From the NCBI RefSeq assembly GCF_000282315.2, contig NZ_AKJN02000008.1, positions 496,001-560,000 on the forward strand: a DNA stretch of 64,000 nucleotides, given 5' to 3'. This stretch comes from Pseudomonas sp. GM41(2012). GTDB taxonomy: Bacteria; Pseudomonadota; Gammaproteobacteria; Pseudomonadales; Pseudomonadaceae. The notes under the pieces were generated by a model. That model was given only the letters and a program-made list of their open reading frames with translations. It had not been told where the DNA came from and ran no database searches. Made by a program: the position numbers and the translations under genes. Below, one piece after another: positions 1 through 7,733 of the stretch. Within the stretch, counting starts at the first letter, position 1. Each line of letters begins with the position of its first letter.

Positions 1-1
1 C

Positions 2-439
2 GCCGAACCTGATAACTACTCGCGCAAAGGCCTGCAACTGCTGGTGGACGGCGCCGAGCCGGAAGCGATTCGCAGCATCCTTGAAGTGGATTTCTACACC
101 CAGGAAAGCCGCGACATCGAAGCCGCCAAAGTCTTCGAAAGCATGGGCGGCTACGCGCCGACCATCGGTATCATCGGTGCGGTGATGGGCCTGATCCACG
201 TGATGGGCAACCTGGCCGATCCCTCGCAACTGGGTAGCGGCATTGCCGTGGCCTTTGTCGCGACCATCTACGGCGTGGCCAGTGCCAACCTGGTGCTGCT
301 GCCGATTGCCGCCAAACTCAAGTCCGTCGCTTTGCGGCAGTCGCGTTATCGCGAAATGTTGTTGGAAGGCATTCTGTCGATCGCCGAAGGTGAAAACCCT
401 CGCTCTATTGAGTTGAAGCTTCAGGGCTTCATGGATTGA
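2..439 (+). CDS. motC: Flagellar motor stator protein MotC (MotA family), 5' truncated by window edge
   Basis: Cytoplasmic-membrane stator subunit that conducts ions with MotD to drive the flagellum. The open frame runs in from the window edge, so only the C-terminal ~145 residues are seen. Visible features are the MotA/TolQ-family segment GGYAPTIGIIGAVMGLI, a second hydrophobic helix (GSGIAVAFVATIYGVASANLV), and a polar cytoplasmic tail. The gene ends 15 bp before motD and both are read in one direction with parC and cheW, the standard Pseudomonas arrangement downstream of cheB. Pseudomonads carry two stator sets (MotAB and MotCD). MotCD is the set associated with swarming and high load in P. 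aeruginosa. The assignment as MotC and not MotA rests on this context. Confidence 0.93.
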   Translation, partial: AEPDNYSRKGLQLLVDGAEPEAIRSILEVDFYTQESRDIEAAKVFESMGGYAPTIGIIGAVMGLIHVMGNLADPSQLGSGIAVAFVATIYGVASANLVLLPIAAKLKSVALRQSRYREMLLEGILSIAEGENPRSIELKLQGFMD

Positions 440-454
440 TGGGAGTAATGGACT

Positions 455-1345
455 ATGGCTCGTCGTCGGCAACCTGAAGAACATGTAAACCATGAACGTT
501 GGCTGGTTTCTTACGCCGATTTCATTACGTTGCTGTTCGCTTTCTTCGTGGTGATGTACTCGATCTCTTCGATCAACGAAGGCAAGTACAAGGTCATTTC
601 CGAAGCGTTGATTGGGGTCTTTACCGACTCCGACCGCGCCCTCAAGCCGATCCCGATCGGCGACGAGCGACCGAAGACCGTGACCCCGGCCAAGCCGCTG
701 GTTAAAGACGCCGAGCAGGTCGACGCCGGTATCGCGGGTGCCAGCGATCCGCTCAAAAGCATCGCCGACGACATCAGCGCGGCGTTCGGCGACTTGATCA
801 GCTCCAACCAGATGACCATTCGCGGCAACGAGCTGTGGGTCGAGATCGAACTCAATTCCAGTCTGTTGTTCGGCAGCGGCGACGCCATGCCCAGCGACAT
901 CGCGTTCAACATCATCGACAAGGTTGCCGCGATTCTGAAACCGTTCGACAACCCGATTCACGTCGAAGGTTTCACTGACGATCAACCGATCCGTACCGCG
1001 CAATACCCGACCAACTGGGAGCTGTCCTCGGCCCGTTCGGCAAGCATCGTGCGCATGCTGGCGATGCAGGGTGTAAACCCCGGTCGCCTGGCGTCGGTAG
1101 GTTACGGCGAGTTCCAGCCAGTGGCCAACAACGCCACTGCCGAGGGGCGGGCGCGTAACCGTCGCGTGGTGCTGGTGGTGTCGCGAAATCTCGATGTACG
1201 CCGCAGCCTCACGGGTACCGGAACGGCCAATGCGAAACCGGATGCCGCGTTGAAGCGTGCTGGCACACAAACTGCACCGACCCCGGTCAAGTCGCCGGGA
1301 CGAGAGAGTGCCGTCAATTCTCCGTCACCCGCATTAATACGTTGA
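455..1345 (+). CDS. motD: Flagellar motor stator protein MotD (MotB/OmpA family)
   Basis: Peptidoglycan-anchored stator subunit partnering MotC. The 296-residue protein has a short basic N-terminus, one membrane helix at about residues 17-38 starting WLVSYADFITLLFAFFVV, and a periplasmic OmpA-like domain at about residues 130-245 with the peptidoglycan-binding pattern around VEGFTDDQP, NWELSSARS and GRARNRRVV. Asp22 in SYADF is the expected proton-binding residue, equivalent to Asp32 of E. coli MotB. The C-terminal ~50 residues are a low-complexity Ala/Pro/Thr-rich tail. The ATG start keeps the full plug-helix region and is 15 bp after motC, which implies co-transcription. Confidence 0.95.
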   Translation: MARRRQPEEHVNHERWLVSYADFITLLFAFFVVMYSISSINEGKYKVISEALIGVFTDSDRALKPIPIGDERPKTVTPAKPLVKDAEQVDAGIAGASDPLKSIADDISAAFGDLISSNQMTIRGNELWVEIELNSSLLFGSGDAMPSDIAFNIIDKVAAILKPFDNPIHVEGFTDDQPIRTAQYPTNWELSSARSASIVRMLAMQGVNPGRLASVGYGEFQPVANNATAEGRARNRRVVLVVSRNLDVRRSLTGTGTANAKPDAALKRAGTQTAPTPVKSPGRESAVNSPSPALIR

Positions 1346-1388
1346 GCTATTTCTCGGTCCGCCATTTCGACCGGGAGGAACAATCCGA

Positions 1389-2177
1389 ATGAGAGTCTGG
1401 GCCGTTGCCAATCAAAAGGGTGGTGTTGGTAAAACCACTTCCTCTATCGCTTTAGCCGGTTTACTGGCCGAGGCGGGCAAGCGCGTGGTCGTGGTCGATC
1501 TCGACCCCCACGGCTCCATGACCAGCTACTTCGGTTACGACCCCGACAGCCTGGAACACAGCAGCTACGACCTGTTCCTGCACAAGGGCAGTGTGCCGCA
1601 AGGCTTGCCCGGTCAGTTGTTGTTGCCCACCAGCCACGAGAGTATTTCCCTGTTGCCATCAAGCACCGCGCTCGCGACCCTCGAGCGCCAGTCGCCGGGG
1701 CAGAGTGGCTTGGGCCTGGTGATTGCCAAGAGCCTGGCGCAACTTTGGCAGGACTTCGATTACGCGGTGATCGACAGCCCGCCGTTGCTCGGCGTGCTGA
1801 TGGTCAATGCCTTGGCGGCGAGCCAGCAATTGGTGATTCCGGTACAGACCGAACACCTGGCAGTCAAAGGCCTGGAACGCATGGTCAATACCCTGGCGAT
1901 GATCAACCGTTCGCGTAAACAGGCGCTGCCGTTCAGCATCGTGCCGACCCTGTTCGACCGCCGCACACAGGCGTCCCTCAGCACGCTGCGGGTGTTGCGC
2001 GACAAATACCCGGAAGAAATCTGGCAGGGCTACATCCCGGTCGATACCCGCTTGCGGGATGCCAGCCGTGCCGGCGTGACGCCTTCGCAGTTCGACGGCA
2101 AGAGCCGTGGGGTGCTGGCTTATCGCGCGTTGCTCAAGCATCTGCTGGCAGCACAACTTGTCCCGCAGGTGGCCTGA
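1389..2177 (+). CDS. parC: ParA-family ATPase ParC, polar positioning of the chemotaxis array
   Basis: MinD/ParA-type ATPase of 262 residues with the deviant Walker A motif KGGVGKTTSS at residues 10-19, a VVDLDPHGS switch I/Walker A' region and YAVIDSPPLLG as Walker B. In Vibrio and Pseudomonas the homologue encoded beside motD and cheW forms a polar focus that recruits chemosensory clusters through ParP and helps partition them at division. It is named parC in this context and is unrelated to topoisomerase IV ParC. A GGAGGAA-like ribosome site precedes the ATG, which lies 43 bp after motD. The next gene is parP, but a REP pair separates the two. The function is inferred from family and neighbours. 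Confidence 0.9.
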   Translation: MRVWAVANQKGGVGKTTSSIALAGLLAEAGKRVVVVDLDPHGSMTSYFGYDPDSLEHSSYDLFLHKGSVPQGLPGQLLLPTSHESISLLPSSTALATLERQSPGQSGLGLVIAKSLAQLWQDFDYAVIDSPPLLGVLMVNALAASQQLVIPVQTEHLAVKGLERMVNTLAMINRSRKQALPFSIVPTLFDRRTQASLSTLRVLRDKYPEEIWQGYIPVDTRLRDASRAGVTPSQFDGKSRGVLAYRALLKHLLAAQLVPQVA

Positions 2178-2192
2178 GATGAACTCATTACC

Positions 2193-2284
2193 TGTAGGAG
2201 CAAGGCTTGCCCGCGATAGCTTCACCGCGGTTTTCACAGCTGCACCGAGTTATCGTTCATCGCGGGCAAGCCTTGCTCCTACAA
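2193..2284. repeat. REP inverted pair between parC and parP
   Basis: Two oppositely oriented copies of a REP unit, GTAGGAGCAAGGCTTGCCCG followed by CGATAG and its near-complement, separated by ~35 bp. It fills most of the 120-bp gap inside an otherwise tight chemotaxis operon, so it is transcribed and can fold into a hairpin in the mRNA. Confidence 0.9.
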
Positions 2285-2297
2285 CAACGGTGCGCGC

Positions 2298-3164
2298 ATG
2301 AATCGGCCGGTGAAGATCACCTCGCGTCCGCAACTGGCTCTCCAGTCTTATCTGGACAGCTTGTTGATGGAGGCGACTGAAGAACTAGCGCCCCAAGTCG
2401 AAGCACTGCCTGAGGTGGTCGAAGTTGAAGCTGCGCTGGACGAGTTCCAGGCAGCGGTGCTCGAAGAACAGGCTCGCGATGCGCAGAAACCCGCCGTGGT
2501 TGCCGCGCCGGTAGCAGCGCCTGTGGTGAAAGCCCCTGTGGCGTTGATCGAAACACCAGCGCCGGTTCTCGCGCCGGTCTCGACCATTGCACCGCTGCTG
2601 CAAGCCTTGGTGCCACCGGTGGTCGAAGTCCACCGGCCGCCGAGCAACACGCCACCCCCTGTGGAAACCGATGGTCGCCCGTCCTGGGCTGCCGAGCCGT
2701 TCGAATGCCTGTTGTTCGACGTCGCCGGTTTGACCCTGGCGGTGCCGCTGGTGTGTCTGGGCTCGATTTATTCGTTGGCTGGCCACGAGCTGACGCCGCT
2801 GTTCGGTCAGCCGGAGTGGTTCCTCGGGATCCTGCCGAGCCAGGCCGGCAACCTGAAAGTATTGGACACCGCGCGTTGGGTCATGCCCGACCGCTACCGC
2901 GACGATTTCCGCCAGGGCCTGCAATACGTTATTTCGGTTCAGGGCTACGAATGGGGGCTGGCGGTGCATCAGGTCAGCCGCTCGTTGCGCCTGGACCCGA
3001 ACGAAATCAAATGGAGAAGTCATCGAGGTCAGCGGCCGTGGCTCGCCGGCACGGTGATTGAGCACATGTGTGCGCTGCTGGACGTTTCCGCCCTGGCCGA
3101 GTTGATCGCCAGCGGCGGGGCAAAGCACATGAGCGGCAGCAAGCCGCTACACAAACCGACATAG
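2298..3164 (+). CDS. parP: ParP, CheW-domain chemotaxis array localisation protein
   Basis: A 288-residue protein with an N-terminal short helix, a Pro/Ala/Val-rich linker (about residues 45-125) and a C-terminal CheW-like domain (about residues 130-270: FECLLFDVAGLTLAVPLVCL through GTVIEHMCALLDVSALAEL). In Vibrio and Pseudomonas ParP bridges the ParC ATPase and the CheA localisation domain, tethering arrays to the pole. Order and length match the Pseudomonas homologue. The ATG start was taken because the upstream 20 bp is REP-derived. It is followed by cheW with an 88-bp gap. The assignment rests on domain and context. Confidence 0.88.
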   Translation: MNRPVKITSRPQLALQSYLDSLLMEATEELAPQVEALPEVVEVEAALDEFQAAVLEEQARDAQKPAVVAAPVAAPVVKAPVALIETPAPVLAPVSTIAPLLQALVPPVVEVHRPPSNTPPPVETDGRPSWAAEPFECLLFDVAGLTLAVPLVCLGSIYSLAGHELTPLFGQPEWFLGILPSQAGNLKVLDTARWVMPDRYRDDFRQGLQYVISVQGYEWGLAVHQVSRSLRLDPNEIKWRSHRGQRPWLAGTVIEHMCALLDVSALAELIASGGAKHMSGSKPLHKPT

Positions 3165-3252
3165 CTGCCGACATAACAAGTATGCGACGGCATTGTTGAA
3201 TGCCGCCAACAGAACACACACCGCCAGAAGCGGTTTTTCGAGGGGTCAGGGT

Positions 3253-3738
3253 ATGAGTAATCAAGCGACGAATGCAAAAGGTTCTGAAGATCCGATCCTG
3301 CAATGGGTAACCTTCAAACTGGACAACGAAACCTACGGCATCAACGTGATGCGCGTTCAGGAAGTCCTGCGTTACACCGAGATCGCCCCGGTCCCGGGTG
3401 CCCCGAGCTACGTGCTGGGCATCATCAACCTGCGCGGTAACGTGGTCACCGTGATCGACACCCGTCAGCGCTTCGGCCTGATGAATGCCGAGATCAGCGA
3501 CAACACTCGTATCGTCATCATCGAAGCCGACAAGCAAGTCGTCGGGATCATGGTCGACAGCGTGGCCGAAGTGGTTTACCTGCGTCAGTCGGAAATCGAG
3601 ACCGCGCCGAACGTCGGTAACGAAGAATCCGCCAAGTTCATTCAAGGCGTGTGCAACAAGAACAACGAACTGCTGATCCTGGTCGAGCTGGACAAGATGA
3701 TGAGCGAAGAAGAATGGTCGGATCTGGAGAACATCTGA
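3253..3738 (+). CDS. cheW: Chemotaxis coupling protein CheW
   Basis: Adaptor linking chemoreceptors to the CheA kinase in the cytoplasmic array. The 161-residue product is a single CheW domain with LQWVTFKLDNETYGINVMRV, VPGAPSYVLGIINLRGNVVT and the acidic C-terminus typical of Pseudomonas CheW. The start at 3253 follows an AGGGGTCAGGGT ribosome-site region. The frame is open upstream to 3193, but that stretch is not CheW-like. The stop codon is immediately followed by the TTG start of the next gene, so translation is probably coupled. Confidence 0.96.
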   Translation: MSNQATNAKGSEDPILQWVTFKLDNETYGINVMRVQEVLRYTEIAPVPGAPSYVLGIINLRGNVVTVIDTRQRFGLMNAEISDNTRIVIIEADKQVVGIMVDSVAEVVYLRQSEIETAPNVGNEESAKFIQGVCNKNNELLILVELDKMMSEEEWSDLENI

Positions 3739-4131
3739 TTGATTCTTGAGGTAGCGGTCATTGTCCTGTTCCTCTTTTGGGCAGGCACGCTGGCGATGTT
3801 TCTGGCGTACATACGAGGCCAACGACTGATCGCCGCGCAACAGGCCCAGGGCGATGCGCTGCGCGATCAGCGCATCAAGGACCTGGCCAAGCGCGTCGAG
3901 GACTACCAAAGCGGCAACGTGCGCATGGGTCAAGACCTGCACGAGCTGCGCGCGGTGGTTGGCCCGTTGCCGGACAAACTGGCTCAGCTGGAACAACGCG
4001 ATCCGTCGAGCCTGTCGTTTGCCCAGGCGGCAAAACTGGTCGGCATGGGCGCGAGCGTCGATGAACTGACTCAGTCCTGCGGCTTGACCCAGGCTGAGGC
4101 GGAGTTGATGAGCAAGTTGCACAAGAACTGA
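3739..4131 (+). CDS. DUF2802 membrane-anchored protein of the chemotaxis operon
   Basis: A 130-residue protein starting with TTG directly after the cheW stop. It has one N-terminal membrane helix (ILEVAVIVLFLFWAGTLAMFLAYI), a charged, probably coiled-coil segment (about residues 30-95) and a C-terminal helix-turn-helix-like segment (FAQAAKLVGMGASVDELTQS then CGLTQAEAELMSKL). This matches DUF2802 proteins that follow cheW in pseudomonads and vibrios. The role is not established. The C-terminal HTH-like pattern may be a protein-contact fold. The unusual start codon is supported only by spacing and conservation of the membrane helix. Confidence 0.82.
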   Translation: MILEVAVIVLFLFWAGTLAMFLAYIRGQRLIAAQQAQGDALRDQRIKDLAKRVEDYQSGNVRMGQDLHELRAVVGPLPDKLAQLEQRDPSSLSFAQAAKLVGMGASVDELTQSCGLTQAEAELMSKLHKN

Positions 4132-4154
4132 TAGTTGCTATACAGCCGAGATCG

Positions 4155-4246
4155 CCATCGCGGGCAAGCCTTGCTCCTACGGGTTAGAGTCGTTTAAACA
4201 TCCAACGAACGCCTCATTCCGTAGGAGCAAAGCTTGCTCGCGATGG
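4155..4246. repeat. REP inverted pair between convergent operons
   Basis: Two REP units in inverted orientation (CATCGCGGGCAAGCCTTGCT... and GTAGGAGCAAAGCTTGCTCG...) separated by about 40 bp. They lie between the 3' end of the chemotaxis operon (+) and the 3' end of the FlhB-like gene (-). No separate T-tract terminator is visible, so the REP hairpin may act as the transcript boundary. Confidence 0.88.
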
Positions 4247-4259
4247 CGTCCTCGAAACC

Positions 4260-4589
4260 TCAGTAATCATCCCCACGATCGGTGATGTCCTTCTCGACCA
4301 TCGCCGCATTCGGATCATGCCCTGCCGGGAACTTGTCCTTCAAATTCCACGCAAACGCAATAATCTCGGCAATCGTGCGATACAACTCCTCCGGAATACT
4401 TTCCCCCAATTCCATCCGCGCCAGCAGTTTCACCAGCTCGGGGTTCTCGTAGATCGGTACTTCGCATTCGCGGGCAATCTTCAGAATGGCTTCGGCCAGT
4501 GCTTCGTCACCTTTGGCCGTGAGGGTAGGGGCATGGCTGCCGTCGTACTTGAGGGCGATGGCCTGGCGCGGGGTGTTTGGGGTTTTCAT
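4260..4589 (-). CDS. Stand-alone FlhB C-terminal-domain protein (EscU/YscU family fragment)
   Basis: A 109-residue cytosolic protein equivalent to the part of FlhB after the autocleavage site: AIALKYDGSHAPTLTAKGDE, then AILKIARECEVPIYENPELV and ELGESIPEELYRTIAEIIAF. It has neither the FlhB membrane domain nor an NPTH cleavage motif. The protein begins about where the released FlhB-CC peptide begins. The ATG overlaps the stop of the FliK-like gene (ATGA), so the two are translationally coupled. FlhB-C normally contacts the C-terminal domain of FliK during the export specificity switch. A role in modulating that switch is inference. Confidence 0.85.
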   Translation of the reverse strand: MKTPNTPRQAIALKYDGSHAPTLTAKGDEALAEAILKIARECEVPIYENPELVKLLARMELGESIPEELYRTIAEIIAFAWNLKDKFPAGHDPNAAMVEKDITDRGDDY

Positions 4590-6160
4590 GCGGTTTCGTC
4601 GACCCAGCGTTGTTCGAGACGGGTTTGAGGGCCTTGTGGCGGTGTGCCGAGATGGCAATCGAGATCGCCGACATTCAGGCCGGACGCCAGCAGACGCTGG
4701 CGCAGTTCGGCCAGATGACTTTCGATCAGGCTCGCGGTGTAGGGGCGTTCGGCCCACAGCTGGCTGGACAGGCTGCCTTTGATCAGTTGTGCCTGAATCT
4801 GCAACGGGCCCAAGGGCTCCATGTCGAACGCCAGGTCCACTCGCCACAATTGTTGTTTGGGGTCGCGATCGTCCCGGCGTTCGTTTTGCTGTTCCTTCTC
4901 GGGCGCTTCTTCGCGCTGGAACTTGACCTGCAACGGCACGATGTCCTGCAGATTGCGCATCGGGATTTCCAGTTGCCAGGTGCTCATCAACCGTCCGTCG
5001 TCAGTGACGCCGGTCTGTTCCAGGCTCGACAGTTGATGGCTTTGCAGGCGTGAAACCGCCGCGGCTGCCAAACGCAGCAAGTGCTCGAGATCGCCTTCGC
5101 CGTCCATGCTTTGGAGCAGGCGTTGGGGCAGCGGGAAGCTGGTTGGCTGCGGTTTGGCGCTGACCTGACCGAGCATGCCGAGGGCGCTGCGCACGAAGTT
5201 CGGCATGGCCTGGGCCAGTGTGTTGGCGGCAATGATCGCGTTGAGACTGGTGTTGGCCGGCAGGCCTGGCGTCAATTGTGCGATCAGCTTGAGCAGATCA
5301 CCTTTCATGTCCGGGGCCAGCGTCGGGTTCTGACCGCTGAGCAGTTTGGCTTCAAGGAACAGGCCGCTATTGGCCAGAGCCTGGGCCAGCCCCTTTGGCG
5401 TGCTGAGTTGTTGAACATCCGGCAGGCCGGCGAGCAACTTGTCGACGGCAGCACGCAGATTACTGGACGTCTGGTCCGAGGCCGGCAGGTTTTGCAGGAG
5501 ATTGAGCAAGCCATCCAGCGAGCCCTGGCGGCTCTGTTGACTGACCAGTTGTTGGGTCACTGCCAATTGCTCCTGGCGGCTGCTCAATGGCACGAACTTC
5601 AATGTCTGGGTGTCCTGCACCAGCGCACTCAGCAAAGTGCCGATGCGCAGCGGCGTCGGGCTGTCGATGTTCAGGGTGCTGCCGCTCAACGCGGTATTGA
5701 GCAAGCTCACCATCGAGCGAAACACCGTCGGCTGGCCCGGCACCTGCGGCAACACCTGAGAGGTCAGTACTTTGCCTTGCAGCAGGGTGCCGACGGGCAG
5801 TTGCGCCGTGTCGATACGAGTGAGGGTGGCGACACTGGAGGCGATGGCCTGTTGCACGGTGACGGCCAGATTACCCGCCGACGGCTGAGTGATCGCCAGG
5901 CTGGTGCCCTGAGGCAACGGTTGGGTGCTGGTGGCCTGGACTGTGGTCTGACGGCCGCTGTCGAGGGTGACCTTAAGCAACAGTTGAAAGGTTTGATCCG
6001 CCTGCTTGAGCGACAGCACTTCGGCCTTGGCGGTCTGGCCGGCAGTGATCAGGCCCTCCATCGGCGTCAGTAACTTCAGCAGGTCGCCACTCACCACCAG
6101 CGGTCGCGAAGTCGCGGACGTGGTTTGCGGTAGCGCAAGGATGTTCATTTCGCCTGTCAT
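4586..6160 (-). CDS. FliK-like flagellar hook-length control domain protein
   Basis: A 524-residue protein with a long Gln/Thr/Leu/Ser-rich N-terminal part (residues 1-400) and a C-terminal FliK-type globular domain (about residues 420-510: LWRVDLAFDMEPLGPLQIQA, then LAELRQRLLASGLNVGDLDC). FliK measures hook or needle length and triggers the export switch via FlhB. This copy is far from a fliE/fliL-type cluster and is paired with an FlhB C-terminal fragment, so it may be a paralogue and not the main FliK. ATG at 6160; an internal ATG four codons later (6148) is an alternative. It is divergent from ccmA. Confidence 0.82.
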   Translation of the reverse strand: MTGEMNILALPQTTSATSRPLVVSGDLLKLLTPMEGLITAGQTAKAEVLSLKQADQTFQLLLKVTLDSGRQTTVQATSTQPLPQGTSLAITQPSAGNLAVTVQQAIASSVATLTRIDTAQLPVGTLLQGKVLTSQVLPQVPGQPTVFRSMVSLLNTALSGSTLNIDSPTPLRIGTLLSALVQDTQTLKFVPLSSRQEQLAVTQQLVSQQSRQGSLDGLLNLLQNLPASDQTSSNLRAAVDKLLAGLPDVQQLSTPKGLAQALANSGLFLEAKLLSGQNPTLAPDMKGDLLKLIAQLTPGLPANTSLNAIIAANTLAQAMPNFVRSALGMLGQVSAKPQPTSFPLPQRLLQSMDGEGDLEHLLRLAAAAVSRLQSHQLSSLEQTGVTDDGRLMSTWQLEIPMRNLQDIVPLQVKFQREEAPEKEQQNERRDDRDPKQQLWRVDLAFDMEPLGPLQIQAQLIKGSLSSQLWAERPYTASLIESHLAELRQRLLASGLNVGDLDCHLGTPPQGPQTRLEQRWVDETA

Positions 6161-6190
6161 ACGCGGTCACAACCTGAGGAAATTGCCCTC

Positions 6191-6217
6191 TTGAGAGTAG
6201 GGCATGGCATGTATAAT
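6191..6217 (+). promoter_or_regulatory. Putative sigma-70 promoter of the ccm operon
   Basis: A perfect -10 box TATAAT at 6212-6217 is preceded by TTGAGA at 6191-6196, giving a rather short 15-bp spacer. TCTTGA at 6189 would give 17 bp but is a poorer hexamer. It lies about 140 bp upstream of ccmA in the gap shared with the divergent FliK-like gene. No other good candidate was seen there. Confidence 0.5.
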
Positions 6218-6357
6218 GCCGCCCCGTTGTATCCGGGGCGCTGAAAACATTTCAAATACTTGATCCAGCTCCTTAGAACGGGCCGCCAATGCATTTATCC
6301 TGCATATCTTTAACGGCCGCTCCACTGCCGACTTGAACCCAAAAGGCCCGTGATCTC

Positions 6358-6993
6358 TTGACCAGTCCTGTCCTGCAAACCGTTGCCCTCGCCTGTGAGC
6401 GAGACCTTCGGCTGCTCTTCGAAAATCTCGAATTGAGACTGGCCAGTGGCGAAATGTTGCAAATCAGCGGCCCCAACGGCAGTGGCAAAACCAGCCTTTT
6501 ACGTCTGCTTTGCGGGCTGATGCAGCCGACTGCCGGTCAGGTGCTGCTCAACGGCCAGCCATTGAACGAGCAACGTTTTGAGCTGGCGCGCAACCTGCTG
6601 TGGATCGGCCATGCCGCCGGGATCAAGGATTTGCTGACGCCGGAAGAGAATCTGAGCTGGCTTTGCGCCTTGCATCAACCGGCCTCCCATGAGGCGATCT
6701 GGCAGGCGCTGACGGCTGTCGGACTGCGCGGTTTCGAGGATGTTCCTTGCCATACGCTGTCTGCCGGGCAGCAACGCCGGGTCGCGTTGGCGCGGTTGTA
6801 CCTGGAAAGCCCGCCGCTCTGGATCCTCGATGAGCCATTCACCGCGCTCGACAAACAAGGCGTGGCGCAACTCGAAGAACACCTGGCCGCACACTGCGAG
6901 CGCGGTGGCATGGTGGTCTTGACCACTCACCACACGCTGACCCGGATGCCGGCCGGCTATCGCGACATTGATCTGGGGAATTGGGCCGTATGA
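6358..6993 (+). CDS. ccmA: Haem exporter ATP-binding protein CcmA
   Basis: ABC-transporter ATPase of the CcmABCD complex, which drives release of haem-loaded CcmE in cytochrome c maturation (System I). The 211-residue protein shows Walker A GPNGSGKTSLLRLL (about residue 40), the signature LSAGQQRRVALARL, Walker B LWILDEPF and the switch His in VLTTHHTL. TTG is the start codon: there is no upstream ATG, and the sequence from MTSPVLQT aligns with the family N-terminus. The stop overlaps the ccmB start (ATGA). It is the first gene of a nine-gene ccm operon. Confidence 0.95.
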   Translation: MTSPVLQTVALACERDLRLLFENLELRLASGEMLQISGPNGSGKTSLLRLLCGLMQPTAGQVLLNGQPLNEQRFELARNLLWIGHAAGIKDLLTPEENLSWLCALHQPASHEAIWQALTAVGLRGFEDVPCHTLSAGQQRRVALARLYLESPPLWILDEPFTALDKQGVAQLEEHLAAHCERGGMVVLTTHHTLTRMPAGYRDIDLGNWAV

Positions 6994-7658
6994 GTGTTTT
7001 CGGCCTGTTGGTCGCCCGTGAAGCCCGATTGTTGTTCCGCCGTCCGGCGGAGTTGGCCAATCCGCTCGTATTCTTCGCGATCGTGGTTTCCCTGTTCCCG
7101 TTGGCGGTCGGACCCGAGTCTCAATTGTTGCAAACCTTGTCTCCGGGACTGGTCTGGGTAGCGGCCCTTTTATCGGTTTTGCTCTCGCTGGACGGGCTTT
7201 TCCGCAGTGATTTCGAAGACGGATCGCTTGAGCAGTGGGTCCTTTCGTCGCACCCCCTGCCTCTTCTGGTTTTGGCCAAGGTACTGGCACACTGGTCCTT
7301 CTCCGGTCTGGCACTGGTTTTGCTCGCTCCATTACTGGCATTGATGCTCGGTTTGCCAACCGCCTGTCTGCCGGTGTTGCTGCTTTCCTTGTTGCTGGGT
7401 ACACCGGTGCTGAGCCTGCTCGGTGCGGTGGGCGCAGCCCTGACGGTGGGATTGAAGCGCGGTGGCCTGTTGCTGGCGCTGCTGATTCTGCCGTTGTACA
7501 TCCCGGTGTTGATTCTCGGCAGTGGCGCCTTGCAGGCGGCATTGCAGGGAATGCCGGCGACCGGTTATCTCTTGTGGCTTGGTAGCCTGACCGCCCTGGC
7601 GATAACGCTGACACCTTTTGCAATCGCTGCTGGCCTGAAGATCAGCGTCGGCGAATAA
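6990..7658 (+). CDS. ccmB: Haem exporter membrane protein CcmB
   Basis: Permease subunit of the CcmABCD complex in the cytoplasmic membrane. The 222-residue protein has six hydrophobic helices and begins MSVFGLLVAREARLLFRRPA, characteristic of CcmB, with GLFRSDFEDGSLEQW in the first cytoplasmic region. The ATG at 6990 overlaps the ccmA stop by 4 bp. An ATG nine bases upstream in the same frame is less likely. Coupling and order ccmA-ccmB-ccmC are standard. Confidence 0.95.
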   Translation: MSVFGLLVAREARLLFRRPAELANPLVFFAIVVSLFPLAVGPESQLLQTLSPGLVWVAALLSVLLSLDGLFRSDFEDGSLEQWVLSSHPLPLLVLAKVLAHWSFSGLALVLLAPLLALMLGLPTACLPVLLLSLLLGTPVLSLLGAVGAALTVGLKRGGLLLALLILPLYIPVLILGSGALQAALQGMPATGYLLWLGSLTALAITLTPFAIAAGLKISVGE

Positions 7659-7733
7659 TGAGGTCTGGTCAAATTTTGATCAGTAAAGACCCTTGGCTCT
7701 TCAAAGCGAAGAGCAACCGTGATGGAAACAGTA

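Noticed and set aside
6161..6357. Sigma-54 promoter for the FliK-like gene
   Set aside because: I looked for TGGC-N9-GC on the minus strand upstream of 6160 and found no acceptable match.
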